A stretch of DNA of 64,000 bases from Ruminococcaceae bacterium KH2T8 (GTDB lineage: Bacteria; Bacillota; Clostridia; Saccharofermentanales; Saccharofermentanaceae): assembly GCA_900111435.1 (NCBI GenBank), contig FOIY01000004.1, positions 310,001-374,000 on the forward strand, read 5' to 3'. The stretch's first letter is position 1, and each line of letters opens with the position of its first letter. Below the pieces are notes generated by a model. It saw only the letters and a program-made list of their open reading frames with translations, was not told the origin of the DNA and did not search any database. The translations under genes were made by a program, and so were the position numbers. Of this stretch, positions 50,385 to 58,446 are shown in pieces.

Positions 50385-52346
50385 ATGGCAACAACGCTTG
50401 ACGAATATAACAGAGCACGAAAGCTGGGTAATAAGGCGGTCCAGAAGGCGCTTTCCGACGGACGCTATCCGTATCTGCATGCACTCGATAACATGATCGA
50501 ATCAAGGATCTCGATGCCGGAAGTACATGTCGGCACGATGGAGATCCCGCTCGACCTCGTTGCAGGTACCGTAACAAAGGGCAGACAGGAGTCTTTCGCA
50601 AAGAACTTCATGCCTATCCTTGCGCCTGAGACCGAATTCGGTACAAAGTGGATACTTCTTTATAACTATCAGATGGAGAAGGGTATCTCCGATGCCATTA
50701 AGTGCCTCGAATTCATGGGCAAGTTCTATGTTATCGAGGGTAATAAGCGGGTATCGGTCCTTAAGTACCTCGAGCAGCCTACGATCCTTGCAGACGTCAC
50801 GAGGGTCATGCCTCCGCTGTCTGACGACCCGGAAGTTAAGATCTATTACGAATTCCTGGACTTTTATAAGTGTAGTCAGATATATAACATCAGATTCTCG
50901 GAAGAAGGTTCCTATCAGAGGCTTGCCGAGGCGATGGGTCTTACTCTCGACGAGCAGTGGGATGAAGATACGATCATGGACCTCAAGTCCGCTTATCTAA
51001 ATTTCTCCAAGGCTTATCTAAGCGGCGGCGGAAATGCTTTCTCCATAACTGTCGGTGACGCTTTCCTCGTATATATCGGAATGTACAGGTATGAGAGCCT
51101 CCTGGGTGCTCTCCCTGAAGAGATAAAGAAGAACCTGAGCCAGATATGGCAGGAGATCAGGATCCGCGCGAACGGTAATCAGATCGCTTTCTCCGAGGAG
51201 CCTCAGCTTCAGAAGAAGAACGTGATACCGATCATCGATTCTATCATGAAGAAGCCGACGTACAGCGTGCTTCATCCCTTGAAAATATTCTTCCTTTATA
51301 ACGGCGACGTGACTAAGTCCAGATGGATCAACGGTCACGAGCAGGGACGAAAGGAACTCGAGGAAAAGTATCCGGGCATTATAAAGACTCTTGCGGCCGA
51401 CTGTATGGCTACGGAAGAGGAGTTCGATGAGGCTGTAGATGCTGCCGCAAATGACGGTGCAGACATGATCATCACGACATCTCCCATACAGATGGAGCAT
51501 GCCCTGAGAGCTGCGGTCAAGTATCCGAATATCAAGTTCCTCAACTGTTCGGTTCACCTGTCTCACAGTGCCGTACGTACATATTACGGAAGGATGTATG
51601 AGGCGAAGTTCCTCCTCGGCGTACTTGCCGCGAGCCTTGCAAAGGATCACAGGATCGGTTACGTATCTACTTATCCTATCTGTGGAAACATCGCCAACAT
51701 AAATGCTTTCGCGATCGGCGCATCGATGGTCGATCCGGATGCGAAGATATACCTTACATGGTCATGCCTCAGGGACGGATACTGGCGTGAATACATTAAG
51801 GAGAATGACTTAAAGCTCGTCTCGGGTCCCGACCTCATAAGGCCTACGAATGCCGATAACGAGTATGGTCTCTACTCACGAAATGATGACGGCTCGATCA
51901 GTAATATCGCGTTCCCTAAGTGGAACTGGGGTAAGTATTATGACCTCATAGTACAGACTGTACTGAACGACGCATGGGACGCAGAAGTCGCGGACAATAA
52001 AGATAAGGCAATAAATTATTGGTGGGGAATGACTTCGGGCGTGATAGATGTCGCACAATGTGATATCATACCTTACTGTACGGCTAAGCTGATCAACGCC
52101 ATGAAGAAGTCGATAACTGCCGATGTATGTAATCCGTTCGACGGAGAGCTCAGATCGCAGGACGGCATCATAAAGATCGAGGGCAGCCCTCGACTTACGA
52201 ATGAAGAGATCATCAATATGAACTGGCTCAATGACAATGTCATCGGTTCGATCCCGAAGTTCGAAGAGTTGACCGAAGCCGCACAGGAGACCGTTAAAGC
52301 TAACGGCATGCCTATAGTAAGCAGAGGAGATCTGATCGGATCATGA
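50385..52346 (+). CDS. Cytoplasmic ParB-like / BMP-type purine-nucleoside-binding fusion protein
   Basis: A 653-residue protein without signal peptide or lipobox. The N-terminal part (about 45-180) contains V-I-E-G-N-K-R-V-S-V-L-K-Y-L (117-129), a ParB/sulfiredoxin-like motif. The C-terminal part (about 300-600) is a BMP/PnrA periplasmic-binding fold with D-A-A-A-N-D-G-A-D-M-I-I, N-C-S-V-H and R-I-G-Y-V-S-T-Y-P-I-C-G. BMP proteins normally are lipoproteins of ABC transporters, yet no permease is present and this one should stay in the cytoplasm. Its stop overlaps the phosphoesterase start (ATGA). Function unknown; a nucleoside-responsive regulator is one possibility. Confidence 0.82.
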   Translation: MATTLDEYNRARKLGNKAVQKALSDGRYPYLHALDNMIESRISMPEVHVGTMEIPLDLVAGTVTKGRQESFAKNFMPILAPETEFGTKWILLYNYQMEKGISDAIKCLEFMGKFYVIEGNKRVSVLKYLEQPTILADVTRVMPPLSDDPEVKIYYEFLDFYKCSQIYNIRFSEEGSYQRLAEAMGLTLDEQWDEDTIMDLKSAYLNFSKAYLSGGGNAFSITVGDAFLVYIGMYRYESLLGALPEEIKKNLSQIWQEIRIRANGNQIAFSEEPQLQKKNVIPIIDSIMKKPTYSVLHPLKIFFLYNGDVTKSRWINGHEQGRKELEEKYPGIIKTLAADCMATEEEFDEAVDAAANDGADMIITTSPIQMEHALRAAVKYPNIKFLNCSVHLSHSAVRTYYGRMYEAKFLLGVLAASLAKDHRIGYVSTYPICGNIANINAFAIGASMVDPDAKIYLTWSCLRDGYWREYIKENDLKLVSGPDLIRPTNADNEYGLYSRNDDGSISNIAFPKWNWGKYYDLIVQTVLNDAWDAEVADNKDKAINYWWGMTSGVIDVAQCDIIPYCTAKLINAMKKSITADVCNPFDGELRSQDGIIKIEGSPRLTNEEIINMNWLNDNVIGSIPKFEELTEAAQETVKANGMPIVSRGDLIGS

Positions 52347-52957
52347 GGATAATGGTGGTCGCCGATGTCGAAGATAAGCGTATCTACGACTATTTCAAGA
52401 AAGAAAGGGTAGAAGGAGTAGAACTCATTGTATCCTGCGGTGACCTTAAAGCCAATTATCTCGACTTCCTCGTTTCGATGGTCAATGTCCCGATGATATA
52501 TGTTCGCGGCAACCACGACGATGCCCTTTTGAAGGACCCGCCTCCCGGAGAATGCATAGAGGATACGGTATTCGAATTTAACGGATACAGGTTCTTAGGT
52601 CTTGGCGGCAGTATGCGCTACAGGAAAGACAGCAAGTGCATGTTCACCGAGACTCAGATGAAGATGCGTGCCGCGAGAGTAAAGCCCAAGATCTACATGA
52701 AGAGAGGTATAGATATCCTCGTTACCCATGCCCCTGCTAAGGGATACGGCGACCTTGAGGATCTTCCTCATCACGGCTTCGAGACATTTAATGACATCAT
52801 CAAGAGATATCGTCCGTCTTATATGTTCCACGGTCATGTCCATGCGAATTACGGACGCAATATAAAGATATTCCAGGATCATCCCGTAGGGACCAAGATC
52901 GTAAATGCTTACGGATATCAGATACTGGATCTTCCCGATCTTCCTCCGATCACTTGA
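52343..52957 (+). CDS. Calcineurin-like metallophosphoesterase
   Basis: A 204-residue soluble phosphoesterase with a shortened first metal motif (V-A-D-V-E-D), C-G-D-L, R-G-N-H-D-D, T-H-A-P-A-K-G-Y-G-D and H-G-H-V-H, covering the dimetal site. YfcE/MJ0936-like enzymes of this size hydrolyse phosphodiesters or small phosphate esters. Four-base overlap with the ParB-BMP gene indicates coupled synthesis and a joint function, perhaps nucleotide-related. A candidate promoter for the mgtE leader starts within its last codons (TTGACG at 52954). Confidence 0.9.
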   Translation: MRIMVVADVEDKRIYDYFKKERVEGVELIVSCGDLKANYLDFLVSMVNVPMIYVRGNHDDALLKDPPPGECIEDTVFEFNGYRFLGLGGSMRYRKDSKCMFTETQMKMRAARVKPKIYMKRGIDILVTHAPAKGYGDLEDLPHHGFETFNDIIKRYRPSYMFHGHVHANYGRNIKIFQDHPVGTKIVNAYGYQILDLPDLPPIT

Positions 52958-52982
52958 CGGAGCCTTAAGACGGGGGTAAAAC
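52954..52982 (+). promoter_or_regulatory. Candidate promoter of the mgtE leader
   Basis: TTGACG (52954-52959) and TAAAAC (52977-52982) are 17 bp apart. Predicted transcript start near 52988 coincides with the first stem arm GAGAACG. The -10 box is weak (4 of 6). Confidence 0.5.
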
Positions 52983-52986
52983 ATAG

Positions 52987-53158
52987 GAGAACGAACTGAT
53001 AAAGGGGGTGAGTTATATGGATCCTGATAGTACGTATCGAAGTAGCAACTTTCGCGGCAATGCATATAACTCATCGGTATCCTTCACCCGTTCTCTTTGA
53101 CAGCTGACCGGTAAGGAACTTATTTCCATGTGTGCATCGCCGCGGGCGGTGCTTTTTT
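52987..53158 (+). promoter_or_regulatory. Structured attenuator leader of mgtE
   Basis: Inverted repeats seen directly: GAGAACG (52987-52993) with CGTTCTC (53089-53095); AAGG (53002-53005) with CCTT (53081-53084); and a perfect 11-bp pair TGAGTTATATG (53009-53019) with CATATAACTCA (53063-53073). The last covers the start codon of a small ORF. CGCGGCAATGCA (53053-53064) can pair at 11 of 12 positions with TGCATCGCCGCG (53133-53144), the left arm and loop of the downstream terminator. The two foldings exclude each other. I do not see the conserved M-box core. Confidence 0.72.
53017..53100 (+). CDS. Putative mgtE leader peptide (27 aa)
   Basis: An ATG with Shine-Dalgarno AAAGGGGGTGAG opens a 27-codon frame ending TGA at 53098-53100. 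The peptide starts Met-Asp-Pro-Asp-Ser-Thr-Tyr-Arg and ends Ser-Phe-Thr-Arg-Ser-Leu, with no similarity to a known protein. In Salmonella the mgtA leader peptide MgtL starts Met-Glu-Pro-Asp-Pro, and acidic/proline codons at this place destabilise the ribosome when magnesium is low. The same acidic-Pro-acidic pattern upstream of a magnesium transporter suggests convergent logic. The start codon is inside an 11-bp stem. It may instead be chance coding within a structured RNA. Confidence 0.55.
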   Translation: MDPDSTYRSSNFRGNAYNSSVSFTRSL

Positions 53159-53161
53159 ATT
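53134..53161 (+). terminator. Intrinsic terminator between leader ORF and mgtE
   Basis: GCATCGCC-gcg-GGCGGTGC (53134-53152) followed by TTTTTTATTT. It lies 30 bp before the mgtE start, so it must be conditional for mgtE to be expressed from the leader promoter. Confidence 0.88.
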
Positions 53162-53190
53162 TCTGAAAAGACGCTTGGAGGTAAGTTCTC

Positions 53191-54579
53191 ATGGAAAACA
53201 ATATCCTGAAAGAACCTAATTTTGTTGAGGAGCTCCTCGATATATTCAGAAGCGGTATTCCCGCGGGAGAATTGAACGAGAAGATCTCCGATTACCACGA
53301 TAATGACATAGCGGGCGCACTCGAGCAGATGACGCCCGAAGAAAGACAGAAGCTCTATCCCATCCTCGGAGCGGAGAAAGTCTCCGAGATCTTTACCTAT
53401 ATCGAAGACGTCGATAAATATATCGGTGAGCTCAATATCGAGAAGGCGGCGAAAGTCATCTCGCACATGGACTCCGACGATGCCGTTGACGTACTCGAGG
53501 AGATGGACGATTCCACTTCGGAAAAGATCGTGAGCATGCTCGAGGGCGACGCCGGTAAAGACGTCCGACTGATCCTGTCGTATGATGATGATGAGATCGG
53601 CAGTAAGATGACTACCAATCTCATCGTTATCAAGAACGATCTGTCGGTCAGGGCCGCGATGCGCGAACTCGTAAGGCAGGCCGGAGAAAATGACAATATC
53701 TATACGATATATGTAGTCGATAAGGACGATAAGTTCTACGGCGCCATCGACCTCAAGGACCTTATAGTCGCAAGGTCGGATACGGATCTTGAAGACCTGA
53801 TCGTAACGTCTTATCCGTATGTCGGCGATCACGAAGTCATAAGTGACTGTATCGAGAGGATCAAGGACTATGCCGAGGATTCCATCCCGGTACTTTCAGA
53901 CGACAAGAAGATAGTAGGAATCATCACATCACAGGACATAGTCGAAGTTGTCGATGACGAGCTCGGTGAAGACTATGCTAAGCTCGCCGGTCTTACTGCG
54001 GAGGAGGATCTTAACGAGAAGACAAACGAGAGCATGAAGAAGAGACTTCCGTGGCTCATCATCCTGCTGCTTTTAGGTATCGTAGTATCTACCGTAGTAG
54101 GTGTATTCGAGAAAGTCGTCGCGGCTATCCCGATCGTCATCTGTTTCCAGTCGCTGATACTCGATATGGCAGGTAATGCGGGTACGCAGTCGCTCGCTGT
54201 TACTATCCGTGTCCTGATGGACGAGAACCTTACCGCAAAGCAGAAGATCGGACTCGCATTTAAGGAGATGAAGGTCGGCCTTTGTAACGGCTTATTTCTA
54301 GGATTCACGGCGCTCTTTGTGATCGCGGCTTATCTTACCGTAGTAAAGCACGATACTCTCGGACATTCTCTGCTGATCGCGGCATGTGTAGGCGGCGCGC
54401 TCGTGCTCTCGATGATCATAAGCAGTCTGCTGGGCACCCTGATCCCCATGTTCTTCCATAAGATAAAGGTTGACCCTGCGGTCGCTTCGGGACCTCTCAT
54501 CACGACCGTAAACGACCTGGTAGCCGTAGTAGCTTACTATGGTCTTTGCTGGCTCATTATAATCCCTCTGATGACGTGA
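53191..54579 (+). CDS. mgtE: Magnesium transporter MgtE
   Basis: A 462-residue MgtE channel: N-terminal superhelical domain (about 20-125; E-M-D-D-S-T-S-E-K-I-V), a pair of CBS domains (about 130-255; T-I-Y-V-V-D-K-D-D-K-F-Y-G, S-I-P-V-L-S-D-D-K-K-I-V-G-I-I-T) and five helices (about 280-460) with the pore segment D-M-A-G-N-A-G-T-Q-S-L-A. The cytoplasmic domains close the pore when magnesium is abundant. GGAGGTAAG precedes the ATG. It is the only gene downstream of the leader and terminator described at 52987-53161, so its transcription is probably attenuated. Confidence 0.95.
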   Translation: MENNILKEPNFVEELLDIFRSGIPAGELNEKISDYHDNDIAGALEQMTPEERQKLYPILGAEKVSEIFTYIEDVDKYIGELNIEKAAKVISHMDSDDAVDVLEEMDDSTSEKIVSMLEGDAGKDVRLILSYDDDEIGSKMTTNLIVIKNDLSVRAAMRELVRQAGENDNIYTIYVVDKDDKFYGAIDLKDLIVARSDTDLEDLIVTSYPYVGDHEVISDCIERIKDYAEDSIPVLSDDKKIVGIITSQDIVEVVDDELGEDYAKLAGLTAEEDLNEKTNESMKKRLPWLIILLLLGIVVSTVVGVFEKVVAAIPIVICFQSLILDMAGNAGTQSLAVTIRVLMDENLTAKQKIGLAFKEMKVGLCNGLFLGFTALFVIAAYLTVVKHDTLGHSLLIAACVGGALVLSMIISSLLGTLIPMFFHKIKVDPAVASGPLITTVNDLVAVVAYYGLCWLIIIPLMT

Positions 54580-54601
54580 TCCGTGCGTGGTGAGCGCGGT
54601 T

Positions 54602-54659
54602 CTTAAGAGAATCTTAATAAGATAATATCTTTGGATTTAATAGACGGACTAGTACAATG
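54602..54659 (+). promoter_or_regulatory. Two-component promoter with 11-bp spaced direct repeats
   Basis: TCTTAA occurs at 54602 and 54613, an exact 11-bp period as used by OmpR/PhoB dimers, followed by TTGGAT (54632-54637) and TACAAT (54654-54659) at a 16-bp spacing. This suggests autoregulation of the response regulator gene. Confidence 0.6.
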
Positions 54660-54698
54660 ATAGCGTGAATCGATTCCGCTTAAAGGAGAAAATGTTTT

Positions 54699-55391
54699 AT
54701 GGGTAAAGTACTGGTCTGTGATGATGAGAAGGATATCGTATCTGCGCTTAAGATCTATCTTACTTCCGACGGCTATGACGTCGAGTGCGCATATAACGGC
54801 ATGGAAGCCTGCGAGAAGGTGAAGACCTGCGATATCGATCTTGTCCTGCTCGACATCATGATGCCCGGTATGGACGGTGTGACGGCCCTGTCGCGAATCA
54901 GGGAAACGTCGAATGTCCCCGTTATCTTCCTTACTGCCAAGGGCGAAGATACCGACAAGGTATTGGGCCTTAATATCGGCGCGGACGATTATGTGACAAA
55001 ACCGTTTAATCCCGTAGAGCTCCTGGCTAGAGTCAGATCTCAGCTTCGAAGATATAAGATGCTCGGAAGTGCCGTAGCAACTTCGAATGAGAATGTCTAC
55101 AGCAAGGGCGGTATCGAGATCGATGATAATACGAAGAAAGTAACCGTTGACGGTGAGACGGTAAACCTTACCAAGACAGAGTATGAGATACTTCTCTGCT
55201 TCATAAAGAATAAGGGAAAGGTAATGTCTCCCAAGCAGCTCTATAAGGAGGTCTGGCACGATGATCCCTACGGTACCGAGAATACCGTAGCGGTCCACAT
55301 CAGACACTTGAGGGAGAAGATCGAGATCGATCCCGCCAACCCCAGATACATCAAGGTCGTATGGGGATACGGTTATATGATGGAGGAATAA
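54699..55391 (+). CDS. OmpR/PhoB-family response regulator
   Basis: A 230-residue two-domain regulator. The receiver domain (1-120) has acidic residues C-D-D-E, phospho-acceptor Asp in L-L-D-I-M-M-P-G near residue 54, Thr in L-T-A-K and Lys in V-T-K-P-F-N-P. The winged helix (about 135-228) has L-T-K-T-E-Y-E-I-L-L-C-F and V-A-V-H-I-R-H-L-R-E-K-I. It is phosphorylated by the kinase encoded one base downstream. AAAGGAG precedes ATG 54699. Confidence 0.95.
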   Translation: MGKVLVCDDEKDIVSALKIYLTSDGYDVECAYNGMEACEKVKTCDIDLVLLDIMMPGMDGVTALSRIRETSNVPVIFLTAKGEDTDKVLGLNIGADDYVTKPFNPVELLARVRSQLRRYKMLGSAVATSNENVYSKGGIEIDDNTKKVTVDGETVNLTKTEYEILLCFIKNKGKVMSPKQLYKEVWHDDPYGTENTVAVHIRHLREKIEIDPANPRYIKVVWGYGYMMEE

Positions 55392-55392
55392 G

Positions 55393-57357
55393 ATGAGAAA
55401 GAGGATAGGATCCGTACTCACGAAGATCGCTGCCCTTATAGTCTTTGTATGCAGTGTCGTTATGTTTACGAGCAGTGCCATCGGCACGGTCATATATAAC
55501 GAATGCGATCTCAAGGGCAAGGACAGGGAGACGATCGCCAAGACTATCTACGATAACAAGGCTAAGGAATGCTGTATGTATATCCTGAGTGACATTACTT
55601 CCGACGGAGTCATAAACAAGGATTATTCGACATATAATCCCGAGCTTTGGTATCTGGTATTAAAGAGTGACAAGAAGCTCGATGTCGCTGCTCTGTATGA
55701 CGGTGATTATCAGGGTGCCGAAGTAGTTGCAGGTTCGATCAGTCCCGATAACATCAAGGGTATGGTATACGGACAGGAAGGATGGTACTACGAGATATAT
55801 GAAGCCAATCTTCCTTACCAGAGAGGCGGTTACAATACGTCTCTTCCGGACGGAACATATATCCATTACGAGGGTTCTTTCGAATATCTAGATGATGAGA
55901 CTCCCAAGTACTATGTCCTCTACAGCGTAGACTATACCGCAGGCGAGGGAACCATATTCGAAGAGGCGGACCTTTGCACGGATTATCTCGTCGACAGTGC
56001 CAGGAACGGCGCAGCGCTCATGATCTTATCGCTGATCTTCGGAGTAGCTTCTTTTGCAGTCCTTATGTATTTTGCAAAGAGCACGCTTTCTTTCGATAAC
56101 AAGATCCCCTATATCATACTGACGGGTATCTTCATCGGAGTTGAATTCTGCTTCCTTGCATGTGTCGGACTTCTCTATGAGATGACATTATATGCTACGA
56201 CGACATACCTTATGGTATTGGCTATGGCTGCTTTCGGTGCATTGGTATTTGCGTACTTTGCCATGAATACGGTAACGAGGTTCAAGGCACATGCATTCAT
56301 GAGATATACTCTCCTTCACTATATCCTTCTGCCCTTTAAGAGCTTTAACAATGCCATGAACGAGAATCTCTCACTTACTATGAAGGCTCTCATATTTGCG
56401 ATCGTGACAGGTATCGTCCAGATCCTGGGACTCGGATTCGTATCCATGGACTGGAGAGTAGGAATATGCCTCTACATGGTCTATAAGGCTATCGAAGTTG
56501 CAGGTATCATCTGGCTCGCGATCCAGTTCGACCGCGTACGAAAGGGCATGGCTAAGGTAGCTGCAGGCGACACATCGGCAACGATCGATACCGACCATAT
56601 GCTTCCCGTATTCAAGGCACATGCCGACGATATAACCCACGTGAGCGAAGGCATCGGCAAGGCGGTCGAGGAGAAGATGCAGTCCGAACGCATGAAGACG
56701 GAGCTCATCACTAACGTCTCTCACGATATAAAGACTCCTCTTACGTCGATAATCAACTATGTCGATCTTATGCAAAAGCAGGGAACGGATGACCCCAAGC
56801 TTCAGGAATATATGGATGTCCTCGACAGGCAATCGGATAGATTAAAGAAACTCATAGAAGATCTGATCGAAGCCTCGAAAGCCTCCTCGGGCAATATTGA
56901 GATGAACGTCGAACCCGTAAATATCGGTCTTCTTCTGACACAGGCAACGGGCGAGTTCGAACAAAAGCTCGAGGCAAAGGAGCTGATCACGGTCGTAAAC
57001 GTACCGGAAGAGGATCTGATCGCAAAGGCGGACGGCAGATATCTGTGGAGAGTCATAGATAATCTCATGGGCAATATCTGCAAGTACGCGTTGCCGGGCA
57101 CAAGAGTCTACGTAGACTTAAGATCGGTCGATAACAAGGCTGAACTGTCGTTCAAGAACATATCCGCGAGCGAGCTCAACATATCCCCCGAGGAGCTCAC
57201 GGAAAGGTTCGTAAGAGGTGACGCATCACGTAATTCCGAAGGCAGCGGACTCGGACTGTCGATCGCCAAGAGCCTTACGGAACTGATGGGAGGCACACTC
57301 GACATTTCGATCGACGGAGATCTGTTTAAAGCAACAATTACCCTCCCCGAGGCATAA
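55393..57357 (+). CDS. Sensor histidine kinase with multi-helix membrane domain
   Basis: A 654-residue kinase: helix near 9-30, extracellular sensor of about 180 residues, a block of four to six helices (about 205-390), a HAMP-like linker, dimerisation helix with phospho-acceptor His in N-V-S-H-D-I-K-T-P-L near residue 443, N box D-N-L-M-G-N-I and G box G-S-G-L-G-L-S-I-A. D-I-K-T-P-L-T-S-I-I-N-Y is typical of Firmicutes kinases partnered with PhoB-type regulators, such as those responding to cell-envelope stress. One base separates it from the regulator. Signal unknown. Confidence 0.93.
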   Translation: MRKRIGSVLTKIAALIVFVCSVVMFTSSAIGTVIYNECDLKGKDRETIAKTIYDNKAKECCMYILSDITSDGVINKDYSTYNPELWYLVLKSDKKLDVAALYDGDYQGAEVVAGSISPDNIKGMVYGQEGWYYEIYEANLPYQRGGYNTSLPDGTYIHYEGSFEYLDDETPKYYVLYSVDYTAGEGTIFEEADLCTDYLVDSARNGAALMILSLIFGVASFAVLMYFAKSTLSFDNKIPYIILTGIFIGVEFCFLACVGLLYEMTLYATTTYLMVLAMAAFGALVFAYFAMNTVTRFKAHAFMRYTLLHYILLPFKSFNNAMNENLSLTMKALIFAIVTGIVQILGLGFVSMDWRVGICLYMVYKAIEVAGIIWLAIQFDRVRKGMAKVAAGDTSATIDTDHMLPVFKAHADDITHVSEGIGKAVEEKMQSERMKTELITNVSHDIKTPLTSIINYVDLMQKQGTDDPKLQEYMDVLDRQSDRLKKLIEDLIEASKASSGNIEMNVEPVNIGLLLTQATGEFEQKLEAKELITVVNVPEEDLIAKADGRYLWRVIDNLMGNICKYALPGTRVYVDLRSVDNKAELSFKNISASELNISPEELTERFVRGDASRNSEGSGLGLSIAKSLTELMGGTLDISIDGDLFKATITLPEA

Positions 57358-57362
57358 AGTAT

Positions 57363-57410
57363 ATATGCGGGCTGTTCGCTTCCGATGAAGCGGGCGGCCC
57401 GTATATTTGT
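57363..57410 (+). terminator. Hairpin terminator after the two-component genes
   Basis: ATATGCGGGC (57363-57372) pairs with GCCCGTATAT (57397-57406), and TTCGCTT with AAGCGGG inside; TTTGT follows, a weak T tract. Confidence 0.6.
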
Positions 57411-57503
57411 AGAGAATGTCGGGGCTATTTCACGCATTTCTCACGCGAAAGCTATATGCAACTTCCTGTATACTCCTTACGTGTATAGAGTGGGGATATT
57501 ATT

Positions 57504-58436
57504 ATGAGCGAATTAACAGGACAGATAATTACAGAAGTAAAAAAGGTCATCTGCGGCAAGGACGAGGTCATCAAAGAGGCTCTTATGTGCATACTCGCGA
57601 GCGGACATCTGCTCATCGAGGATGTTCCGGGAGTAGGTAAGACCACGCTCGCTCTTGCTTTCTCGAAGACGATGGGACTTGATTACGGCAGAGTTCAGTT
57701 CACGCCTGACGTATTGCCGTCCGATATCACGGGATTCTCGATCCTTGATAAGAATACGGGTGCCATGAAATATCAGCCCGGATCGATCTTTCATAATCTG
57801 TTCCTGGCCGACGAATTGAACCGCGCATCTTCGCGTACCCAGTCGGCTCTCCTCGAGGCAATGGAGGAAGGTAATGTTACGGTAGACGGCAAGACATATC
57901 TTCTGCCCAAGCCCTTCACGGTATTTGCTACTCAAAACCCTGCCGGTGCATCCGGTACTTCACTGCTCCCCGATTCCCAGATCGACCGATTCATGGTCAG
58001 GATCTCCATGGGCTATCCGTCCTTAAGAGACGAGCTTCATATGCTCGAAGCCCGTGCGAACGGTACGGATCCGCTGGACAGCATTACGAGGATCTGCACC
58101 AGGGAAGCTCTCGTTCAGATGCAGCAGGAAGTGGATAAGATATTCATGAACGGGAAGATCTTAAGATATATCGTAACTCTCGTTAATGCCACCAGAGAAT
58201 CTTCTGATCTCGAAAGAGGCGCGAGTCCCCGTGCAACACTGGCGATAGCCGCGATGGCGAAAGCATCCGCATATCTCTTCGGAAGGAATTATGTTACGCC
58301 TCCCGATGTTAAGAGTGTCTTTATACCTGTTATCGCACACCGTCTGATACTGACTCCGGAATCGGAGATCGCAGGACTTACGACGGAGAAGGTTGCAGAA
58401 GAGATCCTTTCCGAGGTACCCGTCCCTAAGGTCTGA
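57504..58436 (+). CDS. MoxR-family AAA+ ATPase
   Basis: A 310-residue AAA+ protein with Walker A E-D-V-P-G-V-G-K-T-T near 38-46, Walker B-like F-L-A-D-E-L-N-R-A and the MoxR segment F-A-T-Q-N-P. MoxR ATPases act as chaperones for maturation of complexes, commonly with DUF58 and transglutaminase proteins, which are exactly the next two genes. GGGG at short distance precedes ATG 57504. The operon moxR-DUF58-tgpA is conserved in many Firmicutes and linked to cell-envelope function. Confidence 0.94.
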   Translation: MSELTGQIITEVKKVICGKDEVIKEALMCILASGHLLIEDVPGVGKTTLALAFSKTMGLDYGRVQFTPDVLPSDITGFSILDKNTGAMKYQPGSIFHNLFLADELNRASSRTQSALLEAMEEGNVTVDGKTYLLPKPFTVFATQNPAGASGTSLLPDSQIDRFMVRISMGYPSLRDELHMLEARANGTDPLDSITRICTREALVQMQQEVDKIFMNGKILRYIVTLVNATRESSDLERGASPRATLAIAAMAKASAYLFGRNYVTPPDVKSVFIPVIAHRLILTPESEIAGLTTEKVAEEILSEVPVPKV

Positions 58437-58446
58437 CGGATCTTCT

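Noticed and set aside
52987-53158. M-box (ykoK) riboswitch upstream of mgtE
   Set aside because: GGTGAG and TATATGG occur in order, but the GGCTCC core and the long conserved downstream helices of the M-box are not visible. A covariance-model search is still needed to exclude a divergent member.
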